A stretch of DNA of 64,000 nucleotides from Pseudoalteromonas luteoviolacea (GTDB lineage: Bacteria; Pseudomonadota; Gammaproteobacteria; Enterobacterales; Alteromonadaceae). Both the position numbers and the translations under genes were made by a program. This document shows positions 1-9,432 of this stretch, piece by piece (positions within the stretch are counted from its first letter, which is position 1; every line of letters begins with the position of its first letter). Location: the NCBI RefSeq assembly GCF_021654285.1, contig NZ_JAKFZS010000024.1, positions 1 to 64,000 of the forward strand, written 5' to 3'. The notes beneath the pieces are model-generated. The model was not told the DNA's origin and did no database searches. It worked only from the letters and a program-made list of their open reading frames with translations.

Positions 1-149
1 ATGCTTATGCCATTTAAAGAGTGCGTACTTCGGAGTTGAATTCGGGTTTATTGATTTATTAATTTATTGATTTATTTGTGTTGCTTTATTATATAATTAT
101 CGTTGTTATAATTGGGACTCTGATGGACTTGATATTAAATGGAAAAAAT
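1..149. other. upstream region of the first gene
   Basis: No gene is seen in this edge segment. It is A+T-rich and contains closely repeated TTGATTTATT-like words around 50-76. A reading frame runs through from 78, but its first 24 codons encode a hydrophobic stretch placed before a normal lipoprotein signal, so this part is probably untranslated leader or promoter for the gene starting at 150. Confidence 0.4.
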
Positions 150-2474
150 ATGATCCCGTTCAAGAAAAATTTATTTTCATATACCTTCGTTGGTATGGCA
201 TTAGTAGGTTGCGGCAGCTCTGACGGTAATAAAGAAACTATTCAAAGTGCTGATAACCAAACTGCTGTGTCAGAAGCATCTACAGATACTTCTACAAAAC
301 CTGAACAGCAACCAGAAAGCTCAGAGCAAATTGAGTTGACTGTTCTTTCTCTTGCGCAAGATGCAGACATTGATCAGTTAACTACAAAGATCTCTGTTGA
401 AGTAACAGATCCAAGTGCACTTATAAAAGAGTTGATTCTATTAGTTGACGGTGTAGAAGTTCAAAAGCTAACTCAATCTCCTTGGTTTTTTGATTGGAAT
501 AATTACTATTGGGCAAATTCATCTTCACTGAACCTGTCTGTCAAAGCAATTGCAAAGGATGGAAAATCGTACACTTTAGATGATGCTATTAAAGTGAATA
601 TGAGTGAGAAAATAGCTGAGTTATTAAAGTTTGAAAGTTTAGGTGACGCATCCTTAAAAGACACTGATAAAGTAACCGTAAAAATGGTCGCTGTTAATGG
701 GGCTGCTTCTTACGAAATTGAATATACAGATGCTGAAGGAGAATCAGAGCACGTTAGAACAGAAGCCGTGAGAGCCACAATATCTGATTTAGCAGTTGGA
801 AATTACTCACTCAGGTTTAGGGCTATCAATACAGAGAATCAAGCTGGTCCATGGTCTGATGCTGCTGAAATATCAATATTGCCACCAGATTTACCAGTTC
901 TCTCAGATCCAGTATTTACTAAATCTAATGAAGGTTATCAGCTTGTTTTTGAGCAAACAGATTTAAGTACTGACACGGAATTGAATATTTCATTAATAAA
1001 TGAAGTATCAGAACCTATTGATGCATCGGTAAAAGAAAATCATAAAGTCAGCTTTAATGGATTAAAGCCAGGTAATTTTCGTTGGAGTGCATCAATTACA
1101 AATCAGTATGGCCATCAATCACTTCGGTCTGTAGAAAAAGAACTTGTTCTACCTAACCCAAATACTCCTACTATCAGTTCGGTAACATTTACTGAAGAGA
1201 GCGGGCAATTTTTTGCTCAGCTAGAATGGGGTTCTGAAGATGATGCAGAAAGCTATAACTTGCAAATTCGAAATAGTAGCTCTCAAGATATTATTGCTAT
1301 TTCAGAACCCGGTTTATCACTTACACAGAGTTTGGATGCTGGTGAGTATACGGTAGAAATTCAGCAGGTTGATATGGCTGGTGATACTTCTGCTTGGTCT
1401 ACTCCATATGAATTTACGGTTGGCGAATTTGATATTGCGCTTGTTGTACCAGAAGTCAGAGATTCTAATTCACCCTTACCTAGCGTCATTGCGTTAGATA
1501 ATAATGAGCATATTGTTTTTAGTGGTAATATCAGCCAAAACTCTAGCAAGTTCTTCAAAGTTAACGTATTGGGCGAAACTGTAATTGAGAAATCTATTGA
1601 CCGCTCTGATAGTGAAAAGTTAGTTAAGCTAATACAGATTTCAGAGAATAAGTTACTTTCTATTGGTCATACAATTAATGCAATAAATGGGCATTCAATA
1701 GGCCTGCTAGTTGAATTTGATAACAATGGTGATGTTGTTTCTGAATATACTACTAGCACATTAATTGAAGGTAAGCTTAATTATCGTTTTATTGATGTTG
1801 TAGAGGCCAATGGCCGTGTATTTGTATTGGGCCAGCTTTCAGACACCAATAGTAACTTTATAGCTGAAATTAAGGCTCAAAATATAAGTAATTTTGTACT
1901 TATTGATTCTCATGATGGTAATACTTTGAATGCTCAATACCTTAATGTAACAGGCGAGGGTAATATTGCGATAGCTGGCCATGTGGGTTCAAAGTTGGTT
2001 GTGAGAAGTTTTAATACTGCTTTACAGCTCCAAAAAGAATGGGTCAGTCCTGATGATATTTCAACCAGTAGTCTTGAGGGCTTAATTGTAAATCAGGAGT
2101 CAATCGTAGTCACTGGTTTGGATCAGAGCCAGGTAAATGCTCATTATTTTAAGTTATCAAGTAACGATTTACAGCTTACTGCGAATTCAAGTGACTATGT
2201 TATATTCAATGCTGAGTTCCATCATGCGATGCAGTTGGCGCAAGACGGAACAATCAAGCTCTTTATTGATGAAGGTTCTTCATATAACTATCTTGTTGCA
2301 AGAACATATAATAGTGAGCTTGTGAGAGATGATCATCTTCAACATTATGAAAATATGAAAGTATATTCTGCACCTATTTTTGCGAGTATGAATTCTCAGC
2401 ATGGAACACTGTTTACAGTAATGTGGGAGTTGGGTTCTAATCAGCTAAGAATACAACAAAAAGCTCAACGATAG
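150..2474 (+). CDS. large lipoprotein with fibronectin III-like repeats
   Basis: A predicted exported lipoprotein of about 774 residues of unknown function. I place the start at 150 because the protein then opens with a charged N-terminus, a short hydrophobic stretch and a lipobox (ALVGC, Cys 21); the frame extends upstream to 78 but that would bury the signal. After a Ser/Thr/Glu-rich linker come at least two or three beta-sandwich modules resembling fibronectin type III (phrases such as LAVGNYSLRFRAIN and GPWSDAAEI). The last 330 residues repeat short strands like a beta-propeller or a repeat-rich adhesin. It is probably anchored in the outer membrane and involved in surface binding, but no catalytic residues are recognisable. 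A terminator follows directly, so it is likely monocistronic. Confidence 0.7.
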   Translation: MIPFKKNLFSYTFVGMALVGCGSSDGNKETIQSADNQTAVSEASTDTSTKPEQQPESSEQIELTVLSLAQDADIDQLTTKISVEVTDPSALIKELILLVDGVEVQKLTQSPWFFDWNNYYWANSSSLNLSVKAIAKDGKSYTLDDAIKVNMSEKIAELLKFESLGDASLKDTDKVTVKMVAVNGAASYEIEYTDAEGESEHVRTEAVRATISDLAVGNYSLRFRAINTENQAGPWSDAAEISILPPDLPVLSDPVFTKSNEGYQLVFEQTDLSTDTELNISLINEVSEPIDASVKENHKVSFNGLKPGNFRWSASITNQYGHQSLRSVEKELVLPNPNTPTISSVTFTEESGQFFAQLEWGSEDDAESYNLQIRNSSSQDIIAISEPGLSLTQSLDAGEYTVEIQQVDMAGDTSAWSTPYEFTVGEFDIALVVPEVRDSNSPLPSVIALDNNEHIVFSGNISQNSSKFFKVNVLGETVIEKSIDRSDSEKLVKLIQISENKLLSIGHTINAINGHSIGLLVEFDNNGDVVSEYTTSTLIEGKLNYRFIDVVEANGRVFVLGQLSDTNSNFIAEIKAQNISNFVLIDSHDGNTLNAQYLNVTGEGNIAIAGHVGSKLVVRSFNTALQLQKEWVSPDDISTSSLEGLIVNQESIVVTGLDQSQVNAHYFKLSSNDLQLTANSSDYVIFNAEFHHAMQLAQDGTIKLFIDEGSSYNYLVARTYNSELVRDDHLQHYENMKVYSAPIFASMNSQHGTLFTVMWELGSNQLRIQQKAQR

Positions 2475-2499
2475 CCCTGTTGTATAACTTATTTTAATC

Positions 2500-2527
2500 G
2501 CAGCTACATTTTATGTGGCTGCTTTTT
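2500..2527 (+). terminator. Rho-independent terminator of the lipoprotein gene
   Basis: A 10-bp stem (GCAGCTACAT paired with ATGTGGCTGC, one G-U pair) with a short loop is followed by TTTTTGCT. It starts 26 bases after the stop codon of the lipoprotein gene. Confidence 0.75.
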
Positions 2528-2679
2528 GCTCTTTTCAATAGAAATCCCACAAGTACTAAAAACATTCTTTTATTGATGTGCTGTTTCACACGTAATACGG
2601 CTCAGAGAATTAGCTATGCATGGGCTTGATTGAAGTTAGTAAATACTAGTATTTTTACTAGCATTCACTGATGAGGGGG

Positions 2680-3783
2680 TTAACTTAATAAATGCGCAAT
2701 ACGTTTTAATTTCAGCTTATCCATCTCTACTTTTATTTCTGGTCCTTTTGCACCCAATGCAATCACCTCTTGTGCTTTAACATTACTGGCCGCTTTATAT
2801 GCTTTGTTGAGTTCAATGGCTTTGTCGGCACAGTGATCATCAATGACTCGTACAGTGCTTATAAACACACATAAGCGCTCTGGACGACGCCATGCATCGA
2901 GCTGATTTAATATGGTCATGATGGTGTCAGCTTGCCAAGTATCTGATTGCAATAATGGTAAGTTTGCCTGTAAATCACGTAAGCTATCAGCATAGATTTT
3001 TGGGATCTTATGATCTTGCTCTAGATTGTATTCACTCAGATCAGCTTGATATTGCCAAAGGCTAAATGCAGATCTTAAATAGGTATCGTTGCTTGGAGAT
3101 AAGCGCGCGAGTTGATCCGCTAATGTCTTAGCGGTTTCTTGATCCCATTTGGTTTGCCAAGGTGTGACAAATGGCAGGGCATTCAGATCCGCAAGCACAT
3201 TGGCAAATATGTGGATAGCACCATCTTTGAGTGACTTTTCTATCTCCATCCATACCCGCTCTTTAGTGAGCGTTTTAAGCTCACCAGCTTCAACCATGGT
3301 AGTCATTAACTGCATGGTTTCATCGGCAATGGTAAAGCCCAAGTAGTGATAGCGCGCAGCGAATCGCGCAACACGTAAGATCCTCAGTGGATCTTCGCTG
3401 AAGGCGTCACTGACATGGCGCAAGATCTTATTGTCTAGATCTGCTTTGCCATGATAGGGATCGATCAAATTACCTTGATCATCTTTGGCAATGGCATTGA
3501 CGGTCAAATCACGGCGGATCAGATCATCTTCTAGGGTAATGGTCGGTGCAAAGTCGCAAATAAAGCCCGTATAGCCTTGTCCTTGCTTGCGTTCGGTGCG
3601 TGCTAAGGCGTGCTCATCTTTACTTTCTGGGTGCAAAAATACAGGGAAGTCTTTGCCAACTTGTTGATAACCCAATTTGAGCATATCTCTGATTGTCGCA
3701 CCTACTACAACATAGTCTCTTTCTAATATAGGTCTGCCGAGTAATTCATCTCTGACGGCACCACCGACCAAATACACCTTCAT
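2680..3783 (-). CDS. cca: CCA tRNA nucleotidyltransferase
   Basis: Adds or repairs the 3'-terminal CCA of tRNAs in the cytoplasm. The N-terminus has the class II nucleotidyltransferase motifs: [10 protein letters not shown] at residues 7-16, the ERDYVVVG catalytic Asp region next, and [10 protein letters not shown] further on; the RNA-binding [18 protein letters not shown] segment follows. At 367 residues it is shorter than the E. coli protein (about 412), and no C-terminal HD phosphohydrolase motif is visible, so it probably lacks the extra phosphatase activity. The rest of the C-terminus ([18 protein letters not shown]) is normal for the short gammaproteobacterial form. It is transcribed divergently from gspA across 172 bases. 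Confidence 0.95.
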   Translation of the reverse strand: MKVYLVGGAVRDELLGRPILERDYVVVGATIRDMLKLGYQQVGKDFPVFLHPESKDEHALARTERKQGQGYTGFICDFAPTITLEDDLIRRDLTVNAIAKDDQGNLIDPYHGKADLDNKILRHVSDAFSEDPLRILRVARFAARYHYLGFTIADETMQLMTTMVEAGELKTLTKERVWMEIEKSLKDGAIHIFANVLADLNALPFVTPWQTKWDQETAKTLADQLARLSPSNDTYLRSAFSLWQYQADLSEYNLEQDHKIPKIYADSLRDLQANLPLLQSDTWQADTIMTILNQLDAWRRPERLCVFISTVRVIDDHCADKAIELNKAYKAASNVKAQEVIALGAKGPEIKVEMDKLKLKRIAHLLS

Positions 3784-3955
3784 AGTTATCCTAATACGTC
3801 ATTATTTCATGTTTCACTATGGCACTATCATCTTGAGTTTAAAATGTTTGTTCCTAAATTTGTGAAAAATTCAGTGTCGATTAAGCAAACAATGTTTTAA
3901 CTTAAAGTGATTTTTTGCCATTATAGGCAGCATTCTAACAATAAAGAGACAGCAC

Positions 3956-4870
3956 GTGTATTTACGCTATTTTGGTTTAACGGAAAAACCGTTTTCAATT
4001 GCGCCAAATCCTGAGTTTCTATTTTTAAGTGATCGCCACAAAGAAGCGTTGGCGCATTTAACCTATGGACTTGGTGACGCCGGCGGCTTTGTATTATTGA
4101 CAGGGGAAGTGGGCACAGGTAAAACCACCGTGACGCGCAGCATGTTGGCGCAATTACCCGAGTCTACGCAGGTTGCGTTTGTTTTAAACCCAGCACTGTC
4201 CGAAATGGAATTGTTAGCCAGTATTTGTGATGAACTGCACATTGACTATGATGCAAAAGAAGCAACGCTGAAGTCATTAACCGATGTGATCAAAAAGCGT
4301 TTGTTAGATAATCATGAGCAAGGTGGCCACACTATGCTGATTATTGATGAAGCACAGCACTTGGCTGCAGAAGTGTTAGAGCAGCTTCGTCTATTGACTA
4401 ATTTAGAAACGGATCATAAAAAGCTTCTGCAGATTGTGTTGGTTGGTCAGCCTGAACTCCAGCAGTTACTGCAACGCAACGAGTTGCGTCAGTTAGCACA
4501 AAGGATCACTGCGAGATACCACTTGCTGCCGTTGACTGAGTCGCAAGTGTTTTCTTATATCAAGCACAGGCTGAATAAAGCAGGTTGTCAAAACCATCTA
4601 TTTAGTAATGAATCAGTTGCCTATATTCACCAAGTCACTGCTGGGATCCCAAGGCTTATCAATTTACTGGCGGACAGGTGTTTACTTGGCGCTTATTCTG
4701 CGCAGCAACAAGAAGTCACTAAGCAGATAGCGCAACAAGCTGCCAAAGAGGCCTTGCCGCTTAATTTGATCCCAGAACAACAAACCAAAAAACTCAATGT
4801 GCCGATGTTAGTGTCTGGTTGGGTGGCCGCAATGTTTGTCTGCGGTTTTGGTCTTTCATATATTTTTTAA
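3956..4870 (+). CDS. gspA: ExeA/GspA-type AAA ATPase
   Basis: An inner-membrane ATPase of the ExeA/GspA family, which works with GspB to place the type II secretion secretin through the peptidoglycan. GTG start at 3956 after AAAGAGACA. Walker A is GEVGTGKT at residues 50-57 and Walker B is the MLIIDEAQ segment near 127-134. A single hydrophobic segment lies at the extreme C-terminus (about 285-304), so unlike full-length ExeA (about 550 residues) there is no periplasmic peptidoglycan-binding domain. gspB follows 9 bases downstream, and the pairing supports the family call. A general AAA_22 role in another envelope process cannot be excluded. Confidence 0.85.
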   Translation: MYLRYFGLTEKPFSIAPNPEFLFLSDRHKEALAHLTYGLGDAGGFVLLTGEVGTGKTTVTRSMLAQLPESTQVAFVLNPALSEMELLASICDELHIDYDAKEATLKSLTDVIKKRLLDNHEQGGHTMLIIDEAQHLAAEVLEQLRLLTNLETDHKKLLQIVLVGQPELQQLLQRNELRQLAQRITARYHLLPLTESQVFSYIKHRLNKAGCQNHLFSNESVAYIHQVTAGIPRLINLLADRCLLGAYSAQQQEVTKQIAQQAAKEALPLNLIPEQQTKKLNVPMLVSGWVAAMFVCGFGLSYIF

Positions 4871-4879
4871 TGGTGTGCC

Positions 4880-5980
4880 ATGTCTTATCTTGTTAATGCA
4901 TTAAAACAATCACAACAACAATCAAAATCTGAGCAAGACTATGTACAAGCACGTCAATCTGCACAGGTTGCATTTTATAAACGCTTGAGTCTTGGACTAG
5001 GCGGTGGGCTTATTAGCATTTGTGCGCTAAGCGCAGGGTATTTTCTTGGTCAGTCGGTGCAAACACCTGACAATGATCAAACACTGGTAGCTGTTGAGCC
5101 AGTATCAGGTGCTGAGGAAACCAAGGGGGATACAGAGGTTGATGCGGTTAAAGCGGACTCGGAGATTACTCAGGCTGAGTCCAATGCGCCTGATCAAGTT
5201 GTCGCAAACACTGCACTTACAACCCCCAATGTTGTAGCTAGCGCACCGGTTATGACCAACCAAATGCAACAACCTGTATTAATGCAGCAGCCTATGGTGC
5301 AGAACCAAATTCACTACCAGTGGATGTCAGTGCAAGTAGGCTTCGATGCCAGTGGCCGAGCTGTTTATTCTCAGCAGTTGGTCCCTGTGAATAGCCAGGG
5401 CCAAATTGTTAATGTACCGGTACAAGCGCAAATGCCACAAACTCAGCAATTTGCAACCGCAGGGCAAATTGTGCAGCCAAATATGGCTTATACACAGCAG
5501 CCAGTCGCGATGCCTAATACAGGGCAAGTTTATAATCCGAATATGACACAAGCGTATACCGGAGCGCCGCAACCTAATCAGTTTAATGGCACTCAAAGTC
5601 GTGAAGAAGATGAGCTAGCGGGTGTGTCCGATGAGCTGAAAAAAGCCTTTGAAGCAGCTGTGGCAGAAACCCGCCCGACGTTTTCTGTGGGTTCAGAGGA
5701 AGACAGTGACGTGATATCTAGTAGTAAAGAAACAGCACACGCCACACCGGTTGAGCTACTTCCTTTGAAGCTACAAAATAGTATTCCATCTTTGCGTTAT
5801 CAAGCACATATCTACGCCACAGAGCCTGATAAGCGTTGGATCAAAGTGAATAACCGTGAGTTATATGAAGGTGACAACCTAGGTGCCTTGACCATAGTGG
5901 AGATCACACCAGAGCAAGCTTTGTTTGATTTTGATGGCATTGAATTTACCCTTAATGCCATGCAGGATTGGATCCCTTAA
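4880..5980 (+). CDS. gspB: GspB-type secretion assembly protein
   Basis: Partner of the preceding ATPase. The N-terminus (SYLVNALKQSQ) is the typical cytoplasmic start of GspB/ExeB; one membrane segment spans about residues 36-58. A long low-complexity Gln/Pro/Met-rich linker (about 125-240) follows, and the C-terminal 75 residues form the conserved GspB domain (LPLKLQNSIPSLRYQAHIYA, then DKRWIKVNNRELYEGD). The topology is cytoplasmic N-terminus and periplasmic C-terminus. It is co-transcribed with gspA. The Gln-rich linker is longer than in many relatives and is expected to vary between strains. Confidence 0.88.
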   Translation: MSYLVNALKQSQQQSKSEQDYVQARQSAQVAFYKRLSLGLGGGLISICALSAGYFLGQSVQTPDNDQTLVAVEPVSGAEETKGDTEVDAVKADSEITQAESNAPDQVVANTALTTPNVVASAPVMTNQMQQPVLMQQPMVQNQIHYQWMSVQVGFDASGRAVYSQQLVPVNSQGQIVNVPVQAQMPQTQQFATAGQIVQPNMAYTQQPVAMPNTGQVYNPNMTQAYTGAPQPNQFNGTQSREEDELAGVSDELKKAFEAAVAETRPTFSVGSEEDSDVISSSKETAHATPVELLPLKLQNSIPSLRYQAHIYATEPDKRWIKVNNRELYEGDNLGALTIVEITPEQALFDFDGIEFTLNAMQDWIP

Positions 5981-5993
5981 CCTATCGGCGATG

Positions 5994-6018
5994 ACCTTAG
6001 CGCTCAGGGCGCTAAGGT
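5994..6018. terminator. hairpin between convergent genes
   Basis: A perfect 10-bp stem (ACCTTAGCGC / GCGCTAAGGT) with a 5-base loop lies between gspB and the HD-GYP gene and overlaps the stop codon of the latter. There is no T-run on either side, so termination here may be weak or Rho-assisted. Confidence 0.45.
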
Positions 6019-7205
6019 AGCATAGAGTGGCGGAAAAACTTGATTAAGTCTAAACCAAACTCTTCAGGCTTTACCGCGGCCTCTAACTCATCATCAATGC
6101 GCTTGTCACTTAAGTCGACATCTCTTACTTCAACATGAAACATGTTCTTTGCATTGTAAAACACTTTCACCACAGGTTGTAAAGGCGACACTGGGTTGCT
6201 CGCTGCAACAATACCTACGCGATGGCTTTTGAGCTTAACTAAAGTGCCTACTGGATACATACCAATGCAGTGAATAAATTGGTTTAGTAAGTTCTCATCA
6301 AATTGATGTGGGCATCCTGCTTTGAGCTTTTTGAATGCTTTTATGGGGGCCATACCCACTTTGTAGACTCTGTCTGCGGTCATGGCGTCATAAACATCGA
6401 CAATAGAAATCATGCGTACATACTGTGATAGCTCGTCCCCTTTTTTTGAGTATGGATACCCTGTGCCATCTAGCCTCTCGTGATGAAAGCCTGCTATTTC
6501 AGCGGCAATTTCACCTAATCCACTGTCTTTAACAATATCGTGACTATATTTGGCATGCTCTCGCATGATGGCAAACTCATTTTCACTGAGCTTGTCTGGT
6601 TTTTGCAATATTTCATCAGGGATTTTAATTTTACCTATGTCGTGCAATAACGCACCCGTTGCCAACTCTTCTATGAGTTCGCGATCAAACCCGAGGTGCT
6701 TGGCAAAGATACTCATTAAAATGGATACGTTTAAAGAGTGCTCCAGCAGGTAGCCATCTTTTTCACGGATCCGTGCGATGCAGGCGAGGGCGTCTTGATT
6801 TCTAAACACTGAATCAATAAAACCTGAGGCCGTTTCTTTAAACTCCGCGATATTGATTTTTCGACCTTCTTTTATATCGGAGAACGCCTTCTCTTGTAGC
6901 TGCTTTGCTTGCTCGTACATCTTAACAGCTTGGCCAAGCTCAGCTTCGACTGGGACAGATTTATGCCAGGGATCTGGTTTAGCAGAAGTGATCACTTCTT
7001 CTATGATCTCTGGTTCGGGTTGGGACTGATCTAATGTTTTGTCGGGATCGATCTCTACTTCTAATACACCGGAGTGGATCAAGTTGTTGATCCCTTTTTC
7101 ATCTCTCACCCAGCCCTGATTTTTTACCCGTACGTGCCCGGCTTGTTTGATCACGCCAACAACAAACATACCAGGTTGCAACTCTTTGATATTTATTGTT
7201 TTCAC
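6012..7205 (-). CDS. HD-GYP cyclic-di-GMP phosphodiesterase
   Basis: A predicted cytoplasmic c-di-GMP (possibly also cGAMP) phosphodiesterase of 397 residues. The N-terminal 130 residues are a DUF3391 domain (MKTINIKELQPGMFV start). The HD-GYP domain follows: E155-H156, H188-D189 in LLHDIGKIKIP, the HHERLDGTGYP signature at 241-251, and D270 in SIVDVYDAM. All metal ligands I can identify are kept, so it should be active. There is no transmembrane segment or receiver domain, so the input signal is unknown. It is monocistronic, convergent with gspB. Confidence 0.92.
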   Translation of the reverse strand: MKTINIKELQPGMFVVGVIKQAGHVRVKNQGWVRDEKGINNLIHSGVLEVEIDPDKTLDQSQPEPEIIEEVITSAKPDPWHKSVPVEAELGQAVKMYEQAKQLQEKAFSDIKEGRKINIAEFKETASGFIDSVFRNQDALACIARIREKDGYLLEHSLNVSILMSIFAKHLGFDRELIEELATGALLHDIGKIKIPDEILQKPDKLSENEFAIMREHAKYSHDIVKDSGLGEIAAEIAGFHHERLDGTGYPYSKKGDELSQYVRMISIVDVYDAMTADRVYKVGMAPIKAFKKLKAGCPHQFDENLLNQFIHCIGMYPVGTLVKLKSHRVGIVAASNPVSPLQPVVKVFYNAKNMFHVEVRDVDLSDKRIDDELEAAVKPEEFGLDLIKFFRHSMLP

Positions 7206-7379
7206 AGTATAAAAACCCCTTGTGTAGAATTTAAGCTTAGCAAAGGCATATCAAAATGAAAGCGCAATAGTGCACAGATTATGAACATTTTTTCCCAGCG
7301 TGAGTGCCATAAACAGTTGCATTTATCAGCAATTGTTTGCAAGCTGGAACGACTTTTTCAATTCAATAATAATAACGTT

Positions 7380-8693
7380 ATGAAAACATTGCTCACATCA
7401 ATGGCGCTATTGTGCTGCGTACATCACGCTGCTGCCAGTAATCTAGAATCCGCAGTAAACCAGTCGCTTCCTAAATTAGAAGCGCTGTATTTACATCTAC
7501 ACCAGAACCCTGAGCTATCTATGCAAGAACAGCAAACGGGCGCACGTTTGGCTAAAGAGTTAAAAGCATTGGGCTTTGACGTCACTGAGCGTGTGGGAGG
7601 TTATGGTGTTGTGGGGCTGATGAAAAATGGTGATGGACCCACAGTGATGATCCGCGCTGATATAGATGGTTTGCCAATTATTGAGCAAACCGGAAAGCCT
7701 TATGCCTCAAAAGTGCGAGTAAAAGATGCTAACAATAACATGGTCGGTGTCATGCACGGTTGTGGCCATGATATTCATATGACCAGCTTTATTGGTGCTG
7801 CAGAGCAGTTGGTAAAAAAGAAACATCAGTGGCAGGGTACATTAATGATGGTGGCGCAGCCTGCAGAAGAAGTGGGCGCAGGTGCGAAGGCGATGCTCAA
7901 AGAAGGGCTATTTAGCAAATTTGCCAAGCCTGATCATGTGCTTGGTTTACATGTCAGCGCATCGCTGCCAGCAGGTAAAGTTGCTATCTCTCCTGGCTAT
8001 GCTTTAGCCAATGTTGATTCTGTAGATATTATTGTAAAAGGGCAAGGTGGTCATGGTGCCTACCCGCATACAACCATTGATCCCATCGTGTTAGCGTCGC
8101 GCATTGTACTTGGGATCCAGACTATTACCAGTAGAGAGATCTCACCGCTTAAGCCTTCTGTGATCACTGTGGGATCGATTCACGGTGGATCTAAGCATAA
8201 TATTATTTCTAATGAAGTGAAATTACAGCTGACTTTAAGATCTTATGATAGAGAAGTGAGAGATCAGCAAATAGCAGCGTTAAGGCGACTGACGAAAGGC
8301 GTCGCCCTAAGTGCTGGATTAACGCCTGAGCAAGCACCTGTTGTACATGTGCACGAATCAGAAAGCATTCCATCAACTTATAATGCACCTGCTCTTGCTA
8401 ATGCGGTGACAGTCAGTATTAAAAATGAATTGGGTGCTGAGAATGTGGTGAAAGCTGAGCCTGTGATGGCGGGTGAAGATTTTGGTTTATACGGGCGCAC
8501 GGATGACAATATTCCAATCACCATTTTCTGGTTAGGGGGCGTAGAGCCAAAAGCATATGCTGATGCGCAAACACATGGCACTAGTTTACCTTCGTTGCAT
8601 TCAAGCAAGTTTGCGCCAGATTACCCATTGGCTTTAAAAACAGGGGTACGTGCCATGACGGCCAGTGCGTTAGATCTCTTTAATCAAAAGTAA
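7380..8693 (+). CDS. exported M20D amidohydrolase
   Basis: A metal-dependent amidohydrolase of the M20D/IAA-amino-acid hydrolase family, 437 residues from the ATG at 7380. This start gives a signal peptide (MKTLLTSMALLCC, cleavage near AAA-SN); the frame is open from 7281 but the extra residues are not signal-like. Metal ligands are H126, C128, H130 and D131 (HGCGHD), the acid pair E163-E164 (QPAEEVGAGAKAML), and a later His in GQGGHGAYPHTT. Typical substrates are N-acyl or amide-linked amino acids or short peptides; the real substrate is unknown. It probably acts in the periplasm. No strong ribosome site precedes 7380. Confidence 0.85.
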   Translation: MKTLLTSMALLCCVHHAAASNLESAVNQSLPKLEALYLHLHQNPELSMQEQQTGARLAKELKALGFDVTERVGGYGVVGLMKNGDGPTVMIRADIDGLPIIEQTGKPYASKVRVKDANNNMVGVMHGCGHDIHMTSFIGAAEQLVKKKHQWQGTLMMVAQPAEEVGAGAKAMLKEGLFSKFAKPDHVLGLHVSASLPAGKVAISPGYALANVDSVDIIVKGQGGHGAYPHTTIDPIVLASRIVLGIQTITSREISPLKPSVITVGSIHGGSKHNIISNEVKLQLTLRSYDREVRDQQIAALRRLTKGVALSAGLTPEQAPVVHVHESESIPSTYNAPALANAVTVSIKNELGAENVVKAEPVMAGEDFGLYGRTDDNIPITIFWLGGVEPKAYADAQTHGTSLPSLHSSKFAPDYPLALKTGVRAMTASALDLFNQK

Positions 8694-8709
8694 GGAGCCG
8701 TGCCAGAGC

Positions 8710-9363
8710 CTAAAAAGGATCTGGCGCATTAAATTGCATCATCTCGCCACTGACAGGGTGGCAGATCTCCAACATTTGTGCATGTAGCTGCAAACGCTCT
8801 GCGGCTTTAAGGGCATCACCTGTCGCGTATAGCCTATCACCTAGAATTACATGACCCAGTGATTGCATATGTACCCTTAGCTGGTGAGAGCGACCTGTAA
8901 TGGGCGTAAGTGAAACACGTGTTGCGTTTGGTTCATATTCAAGTACTTCGTAATGGGTCAGTGATGGCTTACCCGATTCATGACAAACTTTTTGCTTGGG
9001 GCGGTTAGGCCAGTCACAAATGAGTGGCAGGTCAACTGAGCCTGTTTTACTTTCCAGTCGACCATGTATACGGGCCACATAGCGCTTCTTCGTCAGTCGG
9101 TCTTGAAATTGAATACTTAAAAAGCGGTGTGCTTCTTTGTGCATGGCCAAACATAAGATACCTGATGTCGCCATATCTAGGCGATGCACGATTTTTGCAG
9201 TTGGAAATACCCGATTGATGCGGTTAATGACGCTGTCTGCATGTTTTGGATCTTTGCCTGGCACTGTCAATAAACCACTTGGTTTGTTGATCACCAACAT
9301 ATGATCGTCCTGATATAAGAGGCCTAGATAGGGATCGGTTGGTGGGTTGTAATTTAATAGCAC
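8710..9363 (-). CDS. rluA: dual-specificity RNA pseudouridine synthase RluA
   Basis: Makes pseudouridine at position 746 of 23S rRNA and position 32 of certain tRNAs, by homology to E. coli RluA. The protein is 217 residues, the normal length. The start NYNPPTDP and the motifs HRLDMATSG (catalytic Asp 63), LPLICDWPNRPKQKVC and PITGRSHQLRVHM are near-identical to the family. There is no S4 domain, which separates it from RluC and RluD. It is convergent with the amidohydrolase. In enterobacteria rluA sits beside rapA; here rapA lies 3.6 kb away on the same strand with an insertion between. Confidence 0.94.
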   Translation of the reverse strand: MLLNYNPPTDPYLGLLYQDDHMLVINKPSGLLTVPGKDPKHADSVINRINRVFPTAKIVHRLDMATSGILCLAMHKEAHRFLSIQFQDRLTKKRYVARIHGRLESKTGSVDLPLICDWPNRPKQKVCHESGKPSLTHYEVLEYEPNATRVSLTPITGRSHQLRVHMQSLGHVILGDRLYATGDALKAAERLQLHAQMLEICHPVSGEMMQFNAPDPF

Positions 9364-9432
9364 TGCAAAATTCCAAATTTGATCGAAAACGGGCGTATTC
9401 TAACTGGCTACGATCAAAAGGCCAAGTAAACC

